Assembly: GCA_024426085.1 (NCBI GenBank)
Contig: CP087974.1
Span: 248,001-312,000, forward strand
Direction of reading: 5' to 3'
DNA length: 64,000 nucleotides
Source of the DNA: Rhizobium sp. RCAM05350
GTDB lineage: Bacteria; Pseudomonadota; Alphaproteobacteria; Rhizobiales; Rhizobiaceae
In this document: piece after piece, positions 7,299 to 17,357 of the stretch
Layout: the number at the start of each line of letters is the position of its first letter
How positions within the stretch are numbered: position 1 is the stretch's first letter
Position numbers and translations under genes: made by a program
Notes under the pieces: generated by a model
What the model was told of the DNA's origin: nothing
What the model saw: the letters and a program-made list of their open reading frames with translations, nothing else
The model's database searches: none

Positions 7299-8087
7299 TC
7301 AAATCGTCAGCGCAAGGGCGGCGAAAACGGCGATTTCGGTCAATTGTTGTGTGGCACCGATTGTGTCGCCGGTATGGCCGCCGATCTTGCCGTTGACGAT
7401 TTCGCTGAAGGCCGGAACCGTGGCGGCAAAGGCGACGATTGCGAGGATGGCGGCAAGCAGCGAAGCGCCGGAGGCAAGCAGCAAAAGTGTTGCCGACACG
7501 ACGCCGAAAATCAACGCGAAGGTGACCGCCGAGGCCTGCGGTTCGCCGGCGGAGGCGGCAACGCCATCCTGACGGGCAGGCGGCAGTTTCGACCAGTGCC
7601 AGACCATGGCGGTGCGGCTGAGGGCTGCTGCGGCAAGTACCAGCAATCCAGCGCCTCGCGGCGACACCAGCGGCAGCACTGCAGCCAGGGCCGAAACCCT
7701 GAGGCCGAACGACAGGATGAGGGCGACGGCGCCATAGGAGCCGATGCGGCTATCCTTCATGATGACAAGCGCCTTTTCCTTGGTCTTGCCGCCGCCAAGG
7801 CCGTCGGCCGTGTCGCTGAGGCCGTCCTCGTGCAGGGCGCCGGTGATCAGGGCCTGGACCGCTACCGCGACGAAGGCGGTGAACAGTGGCGATACCTGGA
7901 GGGCGCTGAAAACCGAAACGATGGCGGCGGCGGGAAGCACGATCAGCAGCCCGGCGAGCGGAAAGGCTCGTACGGCGCGGCTGAGGCGGCCGTCGAAATT
8001 GACGAAATGACGCTGCGGCATGTGAATGCGGCTAAGGAACGCCACCGAGCGTGCCACGTCATCGATGAAATCGCGGATATCGAACAT
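7299..8087 (-). CDS. cobS: Adenosylcobinamide-GDP ribazoletransferase (cobalamin synthase)
   Basis: Joins adenosylcobinamide-GDP to alpha-ribazole at the membrane, the last step of lower-ligand attachment in vitamin B12 synthesis. At 262 residues it has the family length, about six membrane helices, and the hallmark acidic stretch ALHEDGLSDTADGLGGG followed by KDSRIGSYG, which forms the Mg/substrate site. The C-terminal GGHTGDTIGA is also typical. It is divergent from cobT (176-base spacer) and heads a minus-strand run with DUF1289 and the retropepsin-like protein. The frame is intact. I see no cobalamin riboswitch in the spacer. Confidence 0.95.
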   Translation of the reverse strand: MFDIRDFIDDVARSVAFLSRIHMPQRHFVNFDGRLSRAVRAFPLAGLLIVLPAAAIVSVFSALQVSPLFTAFVAVAVQALITGALHEDGLSDTADGLGGGKTKEKALVIMKDSRIGSYGAVALILSFGLRVSALAAVLPLVSPRGAGLLVLAAAALSRTAMVWHWSKLPPARQDGVAASAGEPQASAVTFALIFGVVSATLLLLASGASLLAAILAIVAFAATVPAFSEIVNGKIGGHTGDTIGATQQLTEIAVFAALALTI

Positions 8088-8263
8088 CTGGTGTTTTCCC
8101 CAAGCCGATCCGCCTCCAGCAGATCGGTGTTTTCACAGCGATCATGCGACGGCGACACGAACCGGCGCAAATGCCGTTGCCGGATTTATCGCAGCACTTT
8201 ATGAGGAAGCACCTTTGCGGAGCCATGCTTCGCTGACGACAAGACGATACAAGGATTTGCATC

Positions 8264-9281
8264 ATGAGTGCCAGCGGCATGCCGTTCGACGATTTCCGTG
8301 AATTGCTGCGCAACCTGCCAGGCCCGGACAGTGCGGCGCTGGTGGCGGCGCGCGAGCGCGACGCGCAGTTGACCAAGCCGCCGGGCGCTCTTGGCCGCCT
8401 CGAAGAGATCGCTTTCTGGCTTGCCGCCTGGACGGGCAGGGCGCCTGCCGTCAACCGGCCGCTGGTGGCGATCTTTGCCGGTAATCACGGCGTCACCAGA
8501 CAGGGCGTCACGCCGTTTCCCCCATCGGTGACAGCGCAGATGGTCGAGAATTTTGCAGCCGGCGGCGCCGCCATCAACCAGATCTGCGTCAGCCATGATC
8601 TTGGGCTGAAGGTGTTCGATCTGGCGCTGGACTATCCGACCGCCGATATCACCGAGGAAGCAGCCCTGTCGGAGCGCGATTGCGCCGCAACCATGGCGTT
8701 CGGCATGGAAGCGGTTGCTGGTGGCACCGATCTTCTCTGCATCGGCGAAATGGGCATCGGCAACACGACGATCGCGGCCGCGATCAACCTGGCGCTCTAT
8801 GGCGGCACCGCCGAGGATTGGGTCGGTCCCGGAACCGGATCGCAGGGCGAGGTTCTGGCCCTGCAAGATCGCCGCCGTCGAAAAGGCGGTGACGCTGCAT
8901 GGCGACCACCTGTCTGATCCATTCGAAGTCCTGCGCCGCCTCGGCGGCCGCGAGATTGCCGCGATGGCAGGTGCGATCCTGGCGGCGCGTATGCAGAAGA
9001 TCCCGGTGATCATCGATGGTTATGTCGCAACGACTGCGGCGGCGATCCTGAAGGCTGCCAATCCGGCAGCGCTCGATCATTGCCTGATCGGCCATGTCTC
9101 GGCAGAGCCCGGCCATATGAAGGCGATCGAGATGCTCGGCAAGACGCCGCTTCTGGCGCTCGGCATGCGGCTCGGCGAGGGGACGGGTGCAGCACTCGCA
9201 GCCGGCATCGTCAAGGCGGCAGCGGCCTGTCATTCCGGCATGGCGACGTTTGCGCAGGCTGGCGTCAGCAACAAGAGCTGA
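8264..9281 (+). CDS. cobT: Nicotinate-nucleotide-dimethylbenzimidazole phosphoribosyltransferase, frame-broken
   Basis: Makes alpha-ribazole phosphate from dimethylbenzimidazole and nicotinate mononucleotide, feeding the CobS reaction encoded divergently. Family landmarks are [45 protein letters not shown], and WVGPGTG; after the break come [20 protein letters not shown] and [13 protein letters not shown], the last with the catalytic-base glutamate. The frame shifts at about 8864, where GCCCTGCAAGATC contains one base more than the expected GCCCTGAAGATC ([11 protein letters not shown]). Corrected length is about 338, which is normal. Confidence 0.94.
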
Positions 9282-9297
9282 CCGGCCTTGCGGCATT

Positions 9298-9332
9298 GCA
9301 GTCGCCGCACCACGACAGGATGCGGCGACTGC
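9298..9332 (+). terminator. Strong stem-loop after cobT
   Basis: A perfect 12-bp inverted repeat GCAGTCGCCGCA / TGCGGCGACTGC with an 11-base loop starts 17 bases after the cobT stop. There is no T-run, so it may be a stabilising or Rho-assisted 3' structure and not a classical intrinsic terminator. Confidence 0.5.
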
Positions 9333-9556
9333 TGGCGGATTCGTGCCCTTGCGGCGAAAAACATCACTGATATCGTTGATTGCCTACCTTGGTGCCATCG
9401 TGCCGCCATGATGAGGCTTGATACGGCGTGCCTTCTCACTTATGCGGGATGCGGCGATATCGCAGGACAACCCGCTACCGTTGGAAAACAAACATTCAGG
9501 TCGGCGTCAGCATCGCATGCTCAAGGTGTCCGTCTTTGATGGAACGCGGAGAGCAC

Positions 9557-9972
9557 ATGTATCTGAATGAGGACTATCGTGGAATGGCCAGTGAGAAGCC
9601 GGTAAAAAGCTGAAGGGGCTTGCGCATTTCTTTGCTGCCGCGACATATTCGTTCGGCGGGGCCAAGCGCCTTCTCGGCGAGGCGGCGTTTCGTCATGAAC
9701 TCGGTGCTTTCGCCGTTGCGATGATCGCTTTCGCCATCACCGGCGCATCCTTCTTCCAGTATGTCGTGGCTCTCGTGCTGTTTTTGCTGATGATTGCCTT
9801 TGAGGCGCTGAACACTGCGATCGAGGAAATCGTCGATCGCGTTTCACCGGAAATTTCCGAAATGGGCAAGAATGCCAAGGATCTGGGCTCGCTCGCCTGC
9901 CTCTGCATGATCCTCGCCAATGGTGGCTATGTCGCCTATGTCGTGGTTTTCTCGCATTTTATCGGCGTTTGA
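9557..9972 (+). CDS. dgkA: Diacylglycerol kinase DgkA, frame-broken
   Basis: A small inner-membrane enzyme that phosphorylates diacylglycerol to phosphatidic acid. The start segment [17 protein letters not shown] shifts frame in an A-run near 9605 (one A short) and continues [32 protein letters not shown], the amphipathic N-terminal region of DgkA. Three membrane helices follow. The catalytic segment is [18 protein letters not shown], with the essential Glu and Asn of the E-x2-N-T-A-I-E motif, and [10 protein letters not shown] follows. About 138 residues. It is a single gene with no close operon partners. Confidence 0.92.
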
Positions 9973-10133
9973 GACGCCAATCGGCAGGTTGCGATTTTAT
10001 TCCATCTTGATTAGTCAAATTTAATTGAGCGACTTCTGGCTGTTCCGGCATCAATCAAAGTTGACGCGAAAATCATGATTATATACCGGGGCCGCCGGAC
10101 AGGATGGTCCGCAGAAAACTCGGAGAGGTTTCC

Positions 10134-11141
10134 ATGAAAATTTCCTTGTCAGCAGGCGCTCTGGCGCTCGCGGGCCTTTTCGCCAGTGCTGGCGCGACCG
10201 TGGCTCAGGAAGACATCGGCATCGTCGTCTATAATGCCCAGCATGAAAGTCTTGGCGTTGCCTGGGCCGAAGCCTTCACCAAGGAAACCGGCATCAAGGT
10301 GACGCTGCGCAAGGGCAGCGACATGGAATTCGCCAACCAGATCGTCCAGGAAGGGGCCGCATCGCCGGCCGACGTGTTCCTGACGGAAAATTCGCCGGCC
10401 ATGTCTCTGGTCGACGGCGCCGGGCTGTTCGAGCCGGTCGCCGCCGAGACGTTGGCGCAGGTACCTGAAAACTTCCGCCCGTCGAATGGCCACTGGATCG
10501 GCGTTGCCGCGCGCTCGACGGTGTTTGCCTATGACAAGACCAAGCTGACTGAAGACAAGCTGCCGAAGTCGATGCTGGATCTCGCCGATCCGAGCTGGAA
10601 GGGCCGTTGGGCCGCTTCGCCGGCCGGTGCCGACTTCCAGGCGATCGTCAGCGCGCTGCTGTCGCTCAAGGGCGAAGAGGCGACGGCATCCTGGCTGAAG
10701 TCGATGAAGGAAAACTTTACCGCCTACAAGGGCAACTCGACCGCGATGAAGGCCGTCAATGCCGGTGAAGTCGAAGGTGCGGTGATCTATCACTACTACT
10801 ATTTCGGCGATCAGGCGAAGACCGGCGAAAACAGCAACAACGTTGCGCTGCATTTCTTCAAGAACCAGGATCCGGGCGCCTTCGTCAGCATTTCCGGCGG
10901 CGGCGTGCTTGCTTCCAGCCAGCATAAGGAAAACGCCCAGAAATTCCTGGCCTGGGTGACGGGCAAGGGCGGGCAGGGCATCCTGCGCGACGGCACCTCG
11001 TTCGAATATGCGGTCGGCAATGGCGAAGCCTCGAACAAGGCACTGCCGGCACTCTCCGACCTGCAGTACCCGAAGGTCGATCCAGCCACACTCAACAGCG
11101 CAAAAGTCACAGACCTGATGACGGACGCTGGTCTGCTGTGA
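10134..11141 (+). CDS. Ferric-iron-type ABC transporter, periplasmic binding protein (FbpA/AfuA-like)
   Basis: The signal peptide MKISLSAGALALAGLFASAGATVAQ is followed by a type II periplasmic binding fold. Typical family segments are IVVYNAQHESL, the ligand-loop TENSPAMSLV, WIGVAARSTVFAYD, and GEVEGAVIYHYYYFGD, where the paired tyrosines near residue 220 correspond to the ferric-ion ligands of FbpA. The length (335) is normal. I start at 10134 behind GGAGAGG and not at the in-frame codon 10104. It heads an operon with the permease and ATPase genes. An imperfect TTGA-N4-TCAA element at 10010-10021 is a possible iron-response site, but I cannot assign a regulator. Confidence 0.88.
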   Translation: MKISLSAGALALAGLFASAGATVAQEDIGIVVYNAQHESLGVAWAEAFTKETGIKVTLRKGSDMEFANQIVQEGAASPADVFLTENSPAMSLVDGAGLFEPVAAETLAQVPENFRPSNGHWIGVAARSTVFAYDKTKLTEDKLPKSMLDLADPSWKGRWAASPAGADFQAIVSALLSLKGEEATASWLKSMKENFTAYKGNSTAMKAVNAGEVEGAVIYHYYYFGDQAKTGENSNNVALHFFKNQDPGAFVSISGGGVLASSQHKENAQKFLAWVTGKGGQGILRDGTSFEYAVGNGEASNKALPALSDLQYPKVDPATLNSAKVTDLMTDAGLL

Positions 11142-11249
11142 TAGGCAGAGCCTAAACCTGAACGGAAAGCTCCGGTTAGGTATCGTCATTCGGACTGCCG
11201 GTGACATTCGCAGCCGCTCGATCCGGGCGGTTGCGATTGTTCTTTTGGT

Positions 11250-12857
11250 TTGAAAGCAGAGATTTTGAGCGCCACCGCGTTTCCTGCCGAATCCGCCTCC
11301 GCCTTGCGCCGGCTGATTATCGCCGCCAAGGGGCGCTCCCGGGTGCCCTATCTCTGGGTCACCGTCATTGCCGCTTTCGTCTCGCTCGTCAGCCTGATGC
11401 CGCTTGGATTCATTGCCTGGATAACCATTCAGACCGGCTGGGAAACGGCATCAAAGCTGATTTTCCGCGGCCGTGTTGGAGAACTGCTGGTCAATACGGC
11501 GTTGCTGGAAATCTGTACGCTGCCGCTGACAATCGCCCTTTCCGTTGCACTTGCATGGTTGACGGAGCGCACCGATCTGCCCGGCGCCCGCCTCTGGTCC
11601 TTGTTGGCCGTGGCGCCGCTTGCCGTTCCGGCTTTCGTGCATAGTTATGCCTGGATCAGTCTTGTTCCCGGTCTGCACGGTCTGACCGGCGGCGTGCTGG
11701 TTTCGGTGCTGGCCTATTTCCCGTTTCTGTATCTGCCGGTGGCGGCACAGTTGCAGCGCCTCGATCCTGCGATCGAGGATGCGGCGGCTTCGCTGGGCCT
11801 CAACCCGTGGCAGGTGTTTTTTCGCGCTGTCCTGCCGCAATTGCGGTTGGCGATCTGCGGCGGTTCGCTGCTGGTCGGCTTGCACCTTCTCGCCGAATAC
11901 GGGCTCTATGTCATGATCCGGTTCGATACGTTTTCGACGGCGATCGTCGATCAGTTCCAGTCCGCCTTCAACGGCCCGGCGGCGAACATGCTGGCCGGCG
12001 TACTGGTGTCGTGCTGCCTGCTGCTTTTGGTCATCGAAGCGGTCTTGCGCGGTGGCGAGCGCTATGCCCGGGTGGGCTCGGGTGCAGCGCGCCCGGCGGA
12101 CCGCCGGCGGCTCGGGCGGATGCTGGTTCCGGCGCTGGCACTTAATGCCGCAACTGCGGCGCTGGCGATCGGCGTGCCGTTCGTCACCCTGACGCGCTGG
12201 CTCTATATCGGCGGCCTTGAGATCTGGCGGATCGACCTTGTCGGCAGTGCCTTTGCCCAGACGATCGTCCTGGCAATCGCCGGCGGTGTCCTGGCGACGA
12301 TTGCGGCCGCACCGATGGCCTGGCTATCGGTCGCGCGCCTGGTCGGCTGCAGCGGGTTTTCGAAGCCTGCCACTATTATGTCGGCTCGCTGCCTGGCGTC
12401 GTCGTGGCTCTGGCGCTGGTGACGATCACGGTGCGGATGATCCTGCCGCTTTACCAGACTTTTGCGACGCTGTTCCTTGCCTATGTCATGCTTTTCCTGC
12501 CGCGGGCGATGGTCGGGCTGCGTACCAGTATCGCGCAAGCCCCGGTCGAACTTGAGCGTGCCTGCAATGGCGCTGGGGCGGACGCCGTTTCAGGCGGTGC
12601 GCCAGACGACGATGCGGCTGGCCGCGCCCGGCATTGCGGCAAGCACGGCCTTGGTGGCGCTCGGCATTACCAACGAGTTGACGGCGACCTTGATGCTGTC
12701 GCCGACCGGTGTCGAAACGCTGGCGACGAAATTCTGGTCGCTGACCAGCGAGATCGACTATGTCGCGGCGGCCCCCTATGCGGTGATGATGGTGCTGTTG
12801 TCGCTGCCGCTCACCTTTCTTCTTTACGTGCAATCCAGACGGGCAACCGGACAATGA
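11250..12857 (+). CDS. Ferric-iron-type ABC transporter permease (FbpB/AfuB-like), frame-broken twice
   Basis: A double-length permease (about 535 residues, 12 membrane helices) made of two fused permease halves, as usual for the FbpB family. Each half has an EAA loop: [22 protein letters not shown] in the first, and [18 protein letters not shown] in the second. The frame changes near 12345 (after WLSVAR) and at about 12563, where GCC-T-GCAATG has one extra T. The start is probably TTG at 11250 or TTG at 11265; no ATG is suitably placed. The stop overlaps the ATPase start as ATGA. It imports the ligand released by the upstream binding protein. Confidence 0.87.
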
Positions 12858-13909
12858 CGTTTCTGACACTTGATGCCATCAGCAAATCCTACGGCCCGAC
12901 GGTGGCGCTCGACGCCATCGACATGAGCATCGAGGCGGGCGGGCGCACGGCGATCGTCGGGCCTTCCGGTTCGGGCAAGACGACGCTTTTGCGCATCATC
13001 GCCGGCTTCGAGACGCCCGACAGCGGGTCCCTGGTGCTGGATGGAAAGACGCTTGCCGGCGATGATCTCGTTGTTCCAGCCCATCGGCGCGGCATCGGTA
13101 TCGTTTCCCAGGATGGCGCGCTATTTCCGCATCTGACCGTCGCCGACAATATCGGCTTCGGATTGGCCAAGCACGCTGCCGATCGCGACCAGCGGATCGC
13201 CGCGCTGATGGAGATGGTCGAGCTTGACGGTTTCATGGCCACCCGGCGCCCGCACCAGCTGTCCGGTGGCCAGCAGCAGCGTGTGGCACTGGCTCGCGCC
13301 CTGGCGCTCAAGCCGCGGCTGATGCTTCTCGACGAGCCTTTTTCGGCACTGGATACAGGCCTGCGCGATACCCTGCGGCGGAGTGTTGCCCGCGTTCTGC
13401 GCGCCTCCGGCACGACCGCGATCCTCGTGACGCATGATCAGGCGGAGGCTTTGTCCTTTGCCGACCAGGTGGCTGTGCTCCGGCAAGGCCGGCTGGTCCA
13501 GTTCGGGCCGCGCGCGCTCTACGGAAAGCCCAGGGATCGGGAAACGGCGACCTTCCTGGGTGAGGCCATCCTGCTGGATGCCGACATTGCTTCAGGCCGG
13601 GCGCAATGCGCTCTGGGGTCTCTGGTGGTCGAAGCCGGTCTCAAGACGGGGCAGGCGACCGTCATGCTGCGCCCGGAACAGATCCGGCTGACAACGGCTG
13701 CGGCCGGCACCCAGCCCGAAGGCCCGTTTGGCCGCGTCGATGATGTGGAATTTGGCGGCGGCAACTGCATGGTTCTTGTGCGGATCGATCGCAGCGACCG
13801 GGCGATGCCGGATTTCCTGTCGATCAAATGCGTCGGCGCCGATATTCCCGAGCCTGGCGATCTGGTGGGGATCAGCGTCCACGGCATGGCGCATGTGCTG
13901 TCCGACTGA
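12854..13909 (+). CDS. Ferric-iron-type ABC transporter ATP-binding protein (FbpC/AfuC-like)
   Basis: A 351-residue ATPase that powers the preceding permease. Walker A is GPSGSGKTT, the Q-loop is [13 protein letters not shown], the signature is LSGGQQQR, Walker B is LMLLDEP, and the switch His is in [12 protein letters not shown]-terminal TOBE-like domain (from about residue 245, [21 protein letters not shown]) is typical of the CUT2/FbpC class. Its ATG overlaps the permease stop (ATGA), so translation is coupled. The frame is intact. It converges on the histidine kinase gene with only 7 bases between stops. Confidence 0.92.
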   Translation: MTFLTLDAISKSYGPTVALDAIDMSIEAGGRTAIVGPSGSGKTTLLRIIAGFETPDSGSLVLDGKTLAGDDLVVPAHRRGIGIVSQDGALFPHLTVADNIGFGLAKHAADRDQRIAALMEMVELDGFMATRRPHQLSGGQQQRVALARALALKPRLMLLDEPFSALDTGLRDTLRRSVARVLRASGTTAILVTHDQAEALSFADQVAVLRQGRLVQFGPRALYGKPRDRETATFLGEAILLDADIASGRAQCALGSLVVEAGLKTGQATVMLRPEQIRLTTAAAGTQPEGPFGRVDDVEFGGGNCMVLVRIDRSDRAMPDFLSIKCVGADIPEPGDLVGISVHGMAHVLSD

Positions 13910-13916
13910 GCGTCGG

Positions 13917-15453
13917 TTAAGCAAAGCTCTTTCGGCGGCGCTCGACGGCAGGGGCGTCTTCGACCGGAGGAATGCTTTGCAGCACGCGCTTTGCCGGCAG
14001 GATGGCGATGGCTTCGGTACCTTCGCGCAATTTCGAGCGCAGGATGAATTCGCCATTGTGCTTGGCAAGGATCGCCTGAACGATGGGCAGCCCGAGCCCG
14101 GTTCCCTGTTCGGCGCTCTTGATGGCGATCGAGCCCTGACCGAACGCGGAGAGAACAACGGGAATTTCCTCTTCGGGAATGCCCGGTCCGTTGTCCTTGA
14201 TGGACAGATACTGGCCGCCGCCGGCCGTCCAGCCGACCTTGACCGAAACCTCGCCGCCAGAGGGCGTGAATTTCACCGCGTTCGACAACAGGTTGAGGAT
14301 AACCTGCCGCATCGCCTTTTCGTCCACCCAGGCTGCCGGCATGCCATATTCGAACTGTTCGGTGATGCTGATGTTCTTGGTGCGGGCGCGTAGCTGCACC
14401 ATGCCGATGCAATCCTCGGTGATCTCGACCAGATGGATGGCTTCTTCGTTCAGATCGTACTTGCCGGCCTCGATGCGCGAAAGGTCGAGGATTTCGTTGA
14501 TCAAATCGAGCAGGTGCTGGCCGGAGCGATGGATGTCGCCGGTATACTCCTTGTAGATCGGATTGTTGAGCGGGCCGAGCACTTCCGTCGACATGACTTC
14601 GGAGAAGCCAAGGATCGCGTTCAGCGGTGTTCGCAACTCGTGTGACATGGAGGCGAGGAAACGCGATTTCGCCATGTTGGCTTCCTCGGCGCGTCGGCGC
14701 GCTTCATCGGACATCGATTTGGCGACTTCGAGCTCGGCGATCAGATCGTCCTTCTCCGCTTGAACCGAGAGGATATGCACGTTGCCGCGGTGCATGCGAT
14801 TGGTCATGAAGACGAGGAAGACCAGCGATGCGGACAGGACTACGGTCAGGGCGAGATAACCGGAACTGCCTGTTTTCGCCGTCAGGGCGCCCAGCGCGAG
14901 AACCACCGGGGCGAAGGTGAAGAGCAGCGCATTGCGCAGCAGGAACGTGCCCATGGCGGTGGCGGCAAGCGCGATCAGCAGCACGGCACCCTTGTAGAAG
15001 CCGAAGTCGATTTCGCCGCAACTGTTGCAATCCTGAAGGATGAAGGCCGCCCAGCAAAAGCCGATGACGATCTGGACGAGCAGGAAGCGCCGCCGCCAGT
15101 AGGACACCTTGTCGGTGGGGATGTCCAGGGCCTTTGCCCGGCGCGCCAGGAGAATGCCGATGGCATTGACGCACAGCGCGGTAACGCCCCAGGCGACGAG
15201 ATCTAGTTTTTTGCGACAGGTATACGCCGACAGCAGTGACCAGAATGATGAAGAGCGGCATGGCGATGGCGCCCTGCAGCATCGTATCGACGTGAAGCCC
15301 GAGCATCTCCTTGTCGAAGCCGGACGCATTCGAGGGACCGGCCTGCAGGCGCTCGCGGGTCGTACGCACGGCTTTCGACACAGCCGTGTTGCGGTGGCTG
15401 CGCGATTTGTCGACGATAATCTTGTCGGTCGAGGTGCTGACGCCCTTACTCAT
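13917..15453 (-). CDS. PleC/PdhS-like membrane sensor histidine kinase, frame-broken
   Basis: A sensor kinase of about 510 residues. The N-terminal part (MSKGVSTSTDKII, then about six membrane helices, residues 60-210) carries no obvious periplasmic domain. A short coiled coil (AEKDDLIAELEVAKSMSDEARRR) leads to the dimerisation helix with the phospho-acceptor H in FLASMSHELRTPLNAILGFSEVM. The ATPase boxes are NLLSNAVKF (N), DNGPGIP (G1) and GTGLGLPI (G2). The H-box neighbourhood (IYKEYTGDIHRSGQHLLDLINEILDLSRIEAGK) matches PleC/PdhS kinases that control the alphaproteobacterial cell cycle. An A-run near 15210 is one base short, splitting the N-terminal membrane region. No response regulator is adjacent. 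Confidence 0.87.
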
Positions 15454-15581
15454 GATCTCATACGCATTAACGGAATCCGTTGAACTATAAGGGGAAATCC
15501 TTAAGAAGTTGCTGCGATTTCCTGATTTTTTCGGCGGATATCCCGTACCGTGAACCACTGGCACAGCTAGCAAGGGCAGCA

Positions 15582-16172
15582 ATGAAACGCATGCTACGGA
15601 TCATTCGTGACCTCCTCCTGACAGCGTTGATCCTGTTGTTTCTAGGGCTGGCGGTGGTGCGGCTCGATGGTCCGCAGGAGACAATGTCAGGGCTGCCCCG
15701 GGTCGTCGATGGCGATACGCTGGTGTTGGACGGCAAGCGCATTCGCCTGGTCGGCATCGATGCGCCGGAGCTTCGGCAGGTCTGTCAGCGGGGCGGCCGC
15801 GACTGGCCCTGCGGCACGGAAGCGAAAGGCTATCTGTCGACCTTGATCGATGATGCGAAAACCACGTGCGAGGCCGATGGCAGCGATCGGTACCGGCGGC
15901 TTCTTGCCGTCTGCACCGCTCATGGACTCGAGCTTAACTCGGCGATGGTTGGCGCCGGCTATGCGATTGCGTTCGGAAACTACGAGGCCGAGCAGAGCGT
16001 TGCCAAGAATCACCGGCTTGGCCTCTGGGCCGGCGATTTCGATGCGCCGCGCACCTGGCGCCAGACCCATGGCGGAATGGATGAAGCACCCCATATACCG
16101 GAGGGCTGGCTAGGTACGGCGATATCGCGGATCGGCAGCTGGAGCGAGACTGTAATCACGGGTTCGGAATGA
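15582..16172 (+). CDS. Thermonuclease (SNase-like) family protein
   Basis: A 196-residue protein with an N-terminal membrane anchor or signal (LLLTALILLFLGLAVV) and a staphylococcal-nuclease-like OB fold. Landmarks are RVVDGDTLVLDGKRIRLVGIDAPEL, with the metal-binding Asp and first catalytic Arg region, EAKGYLSTLI, and DRYRRLLAVC with the second Arg. It probably hydrolyses nucleic acid or has lost activity; I cannot decide which. The stop overlaps the start of the UDG-like gene (GAATGA), so the two nucleic-acid proteins are coupled. The frame is intact. Confidence 0.85.
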   Translation: MKRMLRIIRDLLLTALILLFLGLAVVRLDGPQETMSGLPRVVDGDTLVLDGKRIRLVGIDAPELRQVCQRGGRDWPCGTEAKGYLSTLIDDAKTTCEADGSDRYRRLLAVCTAHGLELNSAMVGAGYAIAFGNYEAEQSVAKNHRLGLWAGDFDAPRTWRQTHGGMDEAPHIPEGWLGTAISRIGSWSETVITGSE

Positions 16173-16803
16173 CTGACGGGCAGGCGGCTAAATTGGAAGA
16201 TTTGCGAGCGGCGATCGAAGCCTGCCGAATCTGTCGTGACGCGCCGGCGCGGGGGCCGGAGGACAGGTTGCCGCACGAACCACGCCCGGTGGCGGTGATT
16301 TCATCTACGGCACGAATCCTCATTTCCGGTCAGGCACCGGGGTTGCGCGTCCATGAGAGCGGCCTGCCGTTCAACGACGTCGGGTGACTGGCTTCGTCTG
16401 TGGCTCGGCGTGACGCGCGCAGTTTTACGATCCGGATCTCTTTGCCATCGTGCCGATGGGGTTCTGTTTTCCAGGTTATGACGCGCATGGTAGCGACCTG
16501 CCGCCGCGCCGGGAATGCGCGCCGCGCTGGCGACATGAGGTGATCGGCGCCATGCCGCAGATTAAAATCGTGCTGGCCATCGGCCAATATGCGCAAGCCT
16601 GGCATCTGGGCGACCGCCGTTCATGGACGATGACCGAGACGGTGCGCAACTGGCGCACGCATCTCGGCACGAATAATGGCCCCGCGGTGCTTGCCCTACC
16701 GCATCCGAGCTGGCGGAACACCGGCTGGCTGAAGAAAAATCCATGGTTTACGGACGATGTTCTGCCTGTGCTACGAGAGCGTGTATCAAATTTGATTTCC
16801 TGA
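16169..16803 (+). CDS. Uracil-DNA glycosylase superfamily protein, frame-broken
   Basis: About 210 residues. The first part has an N-terminal CRIC pair (EACRICRDAP) and the UDG-like substrate-pocket motif ILISGQAPGLRVHESGLPFND. After a shift at 16380 (one CG unit missing from GACG-CG-TCGGG) it continues SGDWLRLWLG, PMGFCFPGYDAHGSDLPPR, VLAIGQYAQAWHLG, and the second active-site motif LPHPSWRN. The family is commonly annotated as 'uracil-DNA glycosylase family protein', but the lesion specificity is untested. The ATG overlaps the thermonuclease stop. Confidence 0.82.
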
Positions 16804-16868
16804 AACAATTTTCTTTCATTTGGCTGATTTCACGCTATGTAGAGAATAATATTCGAAGGAGGCTCTTC

Positions 16869-17356
16869 ATGGATCGTCTTGACTGCAAAATCCTGCGCCT
16901 GTTGCAGGAGGATTCCCTCTCGCCGTTGCCGATCTGGCCAAAAAGGTCGGTCTGTCCACCACACCTTGCTGGCGCCGTATCCAGAAGATGGAAGAGGACG
17001 GCGTGATCCGCGGCCGCGTGGCGCTGCTCGATCCGGTCAAGGTCAATACCAAGGTGAATGTGTTCGTCTCGATCCGCACCAACACCCATTCGATCGAATG
17101 GCTGAAGCGTTTTTCCGAGGTGGTCGCCGAGTTTCCGGAAGTGGTCGAGTTCTATCGCATGAGCGGCGATGTCGATTATCTGCTGCGCGTCGTCGTGCCG
17201 GATATCGCCGCCTATGACGCGTTCTACAAGCGGTTGATCACCAAGATCGAAATCCGCGATGTCTCCTCGGTTTTTGCGATGGAGCAGATCAAGTACACGA
17301 CGCAGCTGCCGCTCGACTACATGGTGATCGATCAGGCGAAGTCCAGCGAGGACTGA
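16869..17356 (+). CDS. Lrp/AsnC-family transcriptional regulator (DecR/YbaO-like), frame-broken
   Basis: About 162 residues. A winged-helix N-terminus (MDRLDCKILRLLQED, then AVADLAKKVGLSTTPCWRRIQKMEEDGVI) is joined to a RAM ligand-sensing domain (VFVSIRTNTH, EFYRMSGDVDYLLRVVVPD, SVFAMEQIKYTTQLPL). The STTPCWRRI recognition helix and FAMEQIKYTT ending match the cysteine-responsive DecR/YbaO subgroup, so a role in cysteine or sulfur-compound detoxification is possible. The frame shifts near 16920 between LQEDS and LAVADLA. The gene converges with the AlkD-like gene, with one base between stops. Its target is not evident from the neighbours. Confidence 0.88.
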
Positions 17357-17357
17357 T

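Noticed and set aside
8088..8263. Cobalamin riboswitch between cobS and cobT
   Set aside because: The spacer is only 176 bases, and I could not find a B12-box-like conserved core or the needed multi-stem structure.
10010..10021. RirA/Fur-type iron box before the ferric transporter
   Set aside because: TTGA-N4-TCAA is only a short imperfect palindrome in AT-rich sequence. I could not match it confidently to a known iron box, so I mention it only in the gene entry.
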